The notes under the pieces are model-generated. The model was given only the letters and a program-made list of their open reading frames with translations, did no database searches and was not told the DNA's origin. A program made the position numbers and the translations under genes. A stretch of DNA of 64,000 bases from Anodontia alba (Eukaryota > Mollusca > Bivalvia > Lucinida > Lucinidae): NCBI GenBank assembly GCA_964016985.1, contig OZ024823.1:135552112-135616111 (forward strand), in the 5' to 3' direction. Positions 61,177-64,000 of this stretch are shown piece by piece. How positions within the stretch are numbered: position 1 is the stretch's first letter; each line of letters starts with the position of its first letter.

Positions 61177-61344
61177 CAAGCAACAGAAAGAATATCACTA
61201 TTATATACTAATCTGTCGTCCATTTTTACAACATTAATAAAAGAACGTTTTAAACGATTAGTTCGAATACATGGGCTGACTGAATAAGTATTCTTATTTG
61301 GCCTAGCCAGATTCCGGATTTGGCTGAATCCCTATTTCGACTAC

Positions 61345-61345
<1 letters not shown>

Positions 61346-61411
<66 letters not shown>
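61346..61411. repeat. (CA)n microsatellite
   Basis: About 33 CA units followed by T-run CTTTTTGG. Confidence 0.97.
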
Positions 61412-61413
<2 letters not shown>

Positions 61414-61891
61414 TTTGGATGTTTTAGCGAGCACTTCAAAATTCGCCTTCGCAACGGCTAGATTTTTTAAATGATGGGCGGATTTTGTTTCTTATACAGC
61501 GCACATATTCCTTCCCCAAATGCAAAAAAATCTTTTGTCGATTTAAAATTGCTTCCCCATTTCAGGAATAGTTACTTCGATCAAATGGTTGAATCGAACC
61601 GGAAAGCTTCAGATAACGTGCACATCAGCGTGTTGGATTGACCAAGAAATACATGTATGTACATTTTGGGAAGTGTTCTTAAATATGTTACTAATATAAG
61701 GCTCTTGCCCCAAATCAGCATATGTTAACCATATAGATTCTAGATTTGAATTTCAACGAGAGACCACCTACGAACAACAATAACGTCCCTATAACCGACC
61801 TTTTCTCATTTCACACAGACACAGTTTCACTACATATATATATCATCTATTCAACAGCCACATCCTCACACGACTGGTGTGGAGCGGTTGC

Positions 61892-61892
<1 letters not shown>

Positions 61893-61937
<45 letters not shown>
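61893..61937. repeat. (AC)n microsatellite
   Basis: About 22 AC units. Confidence 0.97.
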
Positions 61938-61938
<1 letters not shown>

Positions 61939-62083
61939 GAATGCTTTCAAATGGTACCTTCTTCAGAGTTTCAACATATTTACATACGGGATAAGGTTAA
62001 AAGATTATTAGGAACGGATACATGCTGGAGTGGCAATTATTATTTTAGTGTAGATTCATCATCACAAGGGACTAGTGTGCAGA

Positions 62084-62089
62084 AACACA

Positions 62090-62126
<37 letters not shown>
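62084..62126. repeat. (AC)n microsatellite
   Basis: About 20 AC units with an early CCC interruption. Confidence 0.95.
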
Positions 62127-62127
<1 letters not shown>

Positions 62128-62174
62128 AGAAAGTCACAAAAGTTGTCACCCTTGTAAAATGGAGGAAATTATTC

Positions 62175-62464
62175 TCTACTTCCGACATTTCTCAGGAAGT
62201 CGTCTCTTTTGCTTTACCCCAAAAAAGCAAATTTGCAAACTTCTGTTATGGTTCAGTGTGAAACCTTTCGTCATAACTACATATGCACCAAAAGTTTTAT
62301 TCTATGTTCATGTACTGGTTTTAACAAAAAGTGATATTTACCATACATACATTTTCCCGCACATGGTAAACATGGCTGCAAGTCATGGAAGAATCATTAG
62401 GTGTAGGTTTTTAAAAAGTTCTATAGTAAACAAATATATCACAGCATTGTTGTGAAACAACAAT

Positions 62465-62510
<46 letters not shown>

Positions 62511-62785
62511 GATAAAAAAGGGAAAAACTTTTCTTATATATAAAAATTCCAATAAAATCTCTTTACACAAATCAGGCCATCTTTTGGCCAAAAATGATAT
62601 TTTATGGTAAGTATTTGAGAAAAAAGTACAAAACACAATGAAAATAAATAGTTTCTGATAAGGTATGGCGAATCAGAACAAATTGTTTTCATTGTGAATA
62701 ACATGCCAAGCAAATACATGTAATAATAATAATAATAGTAATAATAATAATAAAGATATTTCCAAGTGAAGTCGACAGTTACAAA
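62175..62785. mobile_element. Second copy of the inverted-repeat element seen at 7966
   Basis: Left CTTCCGACATTTCTCAGGAA, right ATTTCCAAGTGAAGTCGAC. Internal GCAAATTTGCAAACTT, AGTTTCTGATAAGGTATGG and CATGCCAAGCAAA occur in the same order as at 7966-8523. It contains a long A-run (62468-62508) and an (ATA)n tract (62720-62754). Confidence 0.68.
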
Positions 62786-63059
62786 CTAGAGCAGTTATTA
62801 TCGAACTGAACCATAAGCTTTGCCATCATGGGAGACAAATCAAATGGCTGCTTTAAGAACACGCATTCTGTGTCAAAAAAAGAAGTGGTCATGGTACCTA
62901 TGTTATAGGCCTAATCCAAACTCATAAACTCGTAAACGAATGACGAATCAGACTGTTCAGACCAACAGACATGGACCCCAGAATAAAGGGTGTAATCAAG
63001 CGTCCGCGGATAGTAAGCATTACTTGGTAAGCAGGCTTCGCCCACCATGCCCATAGGCC
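62786..63059. other. Intergenic, nothing recognised
   Basis: No gene or repeat identified between the inverted-repeat element and the RT remnant. Confidence 0.4.
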
Positions 63060-64000
63060 TGAACGAAGAAAATGTAGGTAGAAGCGTATGTCCGGGATTT
63101 AGGAAGTCTACTCACGGCTCGTCATTGGCAAAAACATCAGAAACAATTCTGGAAACTGCCACATTGTAGGGATTGATCAGATCATGATGTCTCCCATAGA
63201 ACTTTTTAAGTGTTGCTATCAGTTTTTTTTTATTGATACCCCTGACTCAACAATATTGTAATGAGCACTTCCCCACACCCTATGAAGTCCTGATAATTTG
63301 AACAGACTCTGGCATAACGGATTAAGTGTGAAACGTAAACGCCGTATGCTGGTGCAGAAAGGATATTACTGCTCAGGAATTGAAAGTTAAGAATGGGAAA
63401 ATTGAAGTCATCCCGTTTGTCGTAAAGCCTCGAAGCAAGCTTTCCATTTGCAATGTAGAGATAACAATCCAGCTATGAGGAGGAGGCTGCAGTCTCCGTT
63501 GTTTTCTTTATTTCAAGTTCACGTGGATAGATGGATTCCAACTACTCTGCAAATTTTGTGTTTTTCAGAAACAATACATCATCTATATATCTGTAGATGA
63601 AATCGAATTGTTGTGCAAGGTGTTTCTTGCCTGCTTGGAGGAGACTTTGTACAAACCCCGCCTCATACGAGTATAAAACAAGTCGGCAAGCAACGGTGCA
63701 CAATTAGTACCCATCTGTATGCCGATTGTTTGCTGAAATATCCGTCCGCCGAACTTCACAAAATTATTGTCGATTAAATATTCCAGCATCTTTATGACAT
63801 CAGCATCTGAGTATTTTTGTAGTGCATCAGAGTGATCCCGAACGAAGTGTGTGTCTTGTGTTATTCTAAAACAGAATAACATATTTTGTTTTGTCAATGC
63901 ATTTAGTATTGTTTTTCTTTTCTTTTCGTTCAAGTGGGCGAACGTGTAATTCGGTGTATTTTCATTTATAGTTGCTCGTAATTACAAAATGTTTGTTTAA
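63060..64000 (-). pseudogene. Penelope-like reverse transcriptase remnant, running off the right edge
   Basis: On the minus strand, MLEYLIDNNFVKFGGRIFQQ then TIGIQMGTNCAPLLADLF is a typical RT segment. After a one-base deletion near 63672, YRYIDDVLFLKNTKFAE follows, with YIDD the RT catalytic motif. Then come LESIYPRELEIKKTTETA, RLYDKRDDFNFPILNFQF and APAYGVYVSHLIRYARVC, with several stops. The GIQMGTNCAPLLADLF ... YIDDV ... PAYGVY combination is familiar from Penelope-like and related RTs of aquatic animals. The N-terminal part lies beyond 64000. No GIY-YIG domain was recognised below 63100. Confidence 0.75.

Noticed and set aside
61746..62455. ORFs of 82-126 codons rich in THTHTH
   Set aside because: They translate (CA)n microsatellites.

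Overview
This window is animal nuclear DNA: AT-rich, with spliced genes whose small exons (about 75-235 bp) sit in long introns packed with repeats. The repeat content (bivalve-type tandem-repeat elements, tRNA-derived SINEs, many palindromic MITEs, mariner copies and RT remnants) suggests a bivalve mollusc, probably a heterodont. That assignment is inference from style; no species is claimed.

Two protein genes converge. On the + strand (2,188-18,181) lie the last six coding exons of cytosolic tryptophanyl-tRNA synthetase (WARS1). They code for 329 residues with HLGH and KMSAS motifs, and the earlier exons lie left of the window. On the - strand (57,796 down to 31,229) is a complete nine-exon kelch gene of the KLHDC1/KLHDC2 type, 407 aa when joined, with BC-box and Cul2-box-like motifs at its C-terminus. 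About 380 bp upstream of the KLHDC start, on the + strand, is an intact tRNA-Arg(ACG) gene with a T-run terminator.

Region by region: 1-1 kb is the 3' end of a tandem-repeat element. 2-18 kb holds WARS1 with a 1.26-kb hAT-like element, a mariner, SINEs and many MITEs in its introns. 18-31 kb is intergenic: palindromic MITEs, a 3.3-kb tandem-repeat element (22.4-25.7 kb) and a four-level nest (26.3-27.2 kb). 31-58 kb is KLHDC, with two mariners, tandem arrays (33.4-37.4 kb), a decayed LINE and many MITEs. 58-64 kb is intergenic, with the tRNA, a LINE remnant, microsatellites and a Penelope-like RT remnant at the right edge.

The most unusual pattern is modular. Two palindromic cores (GTTGTGGGTACTCATT... 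and CAAACAGTGTAGAYCCAGAT...) recur inside MITE families whose terminal inverted repeats are unrelated. Other points are exons with mobile elements 6-30 bp from their splice sites, a 698-bp higher-order repeat carrying exact YY1-type motifs, a duplicated 5' splice site in WARS1, and two SINE bodies sharing one 3' tail. No prokaryotic-type system or CRISPR array is present.
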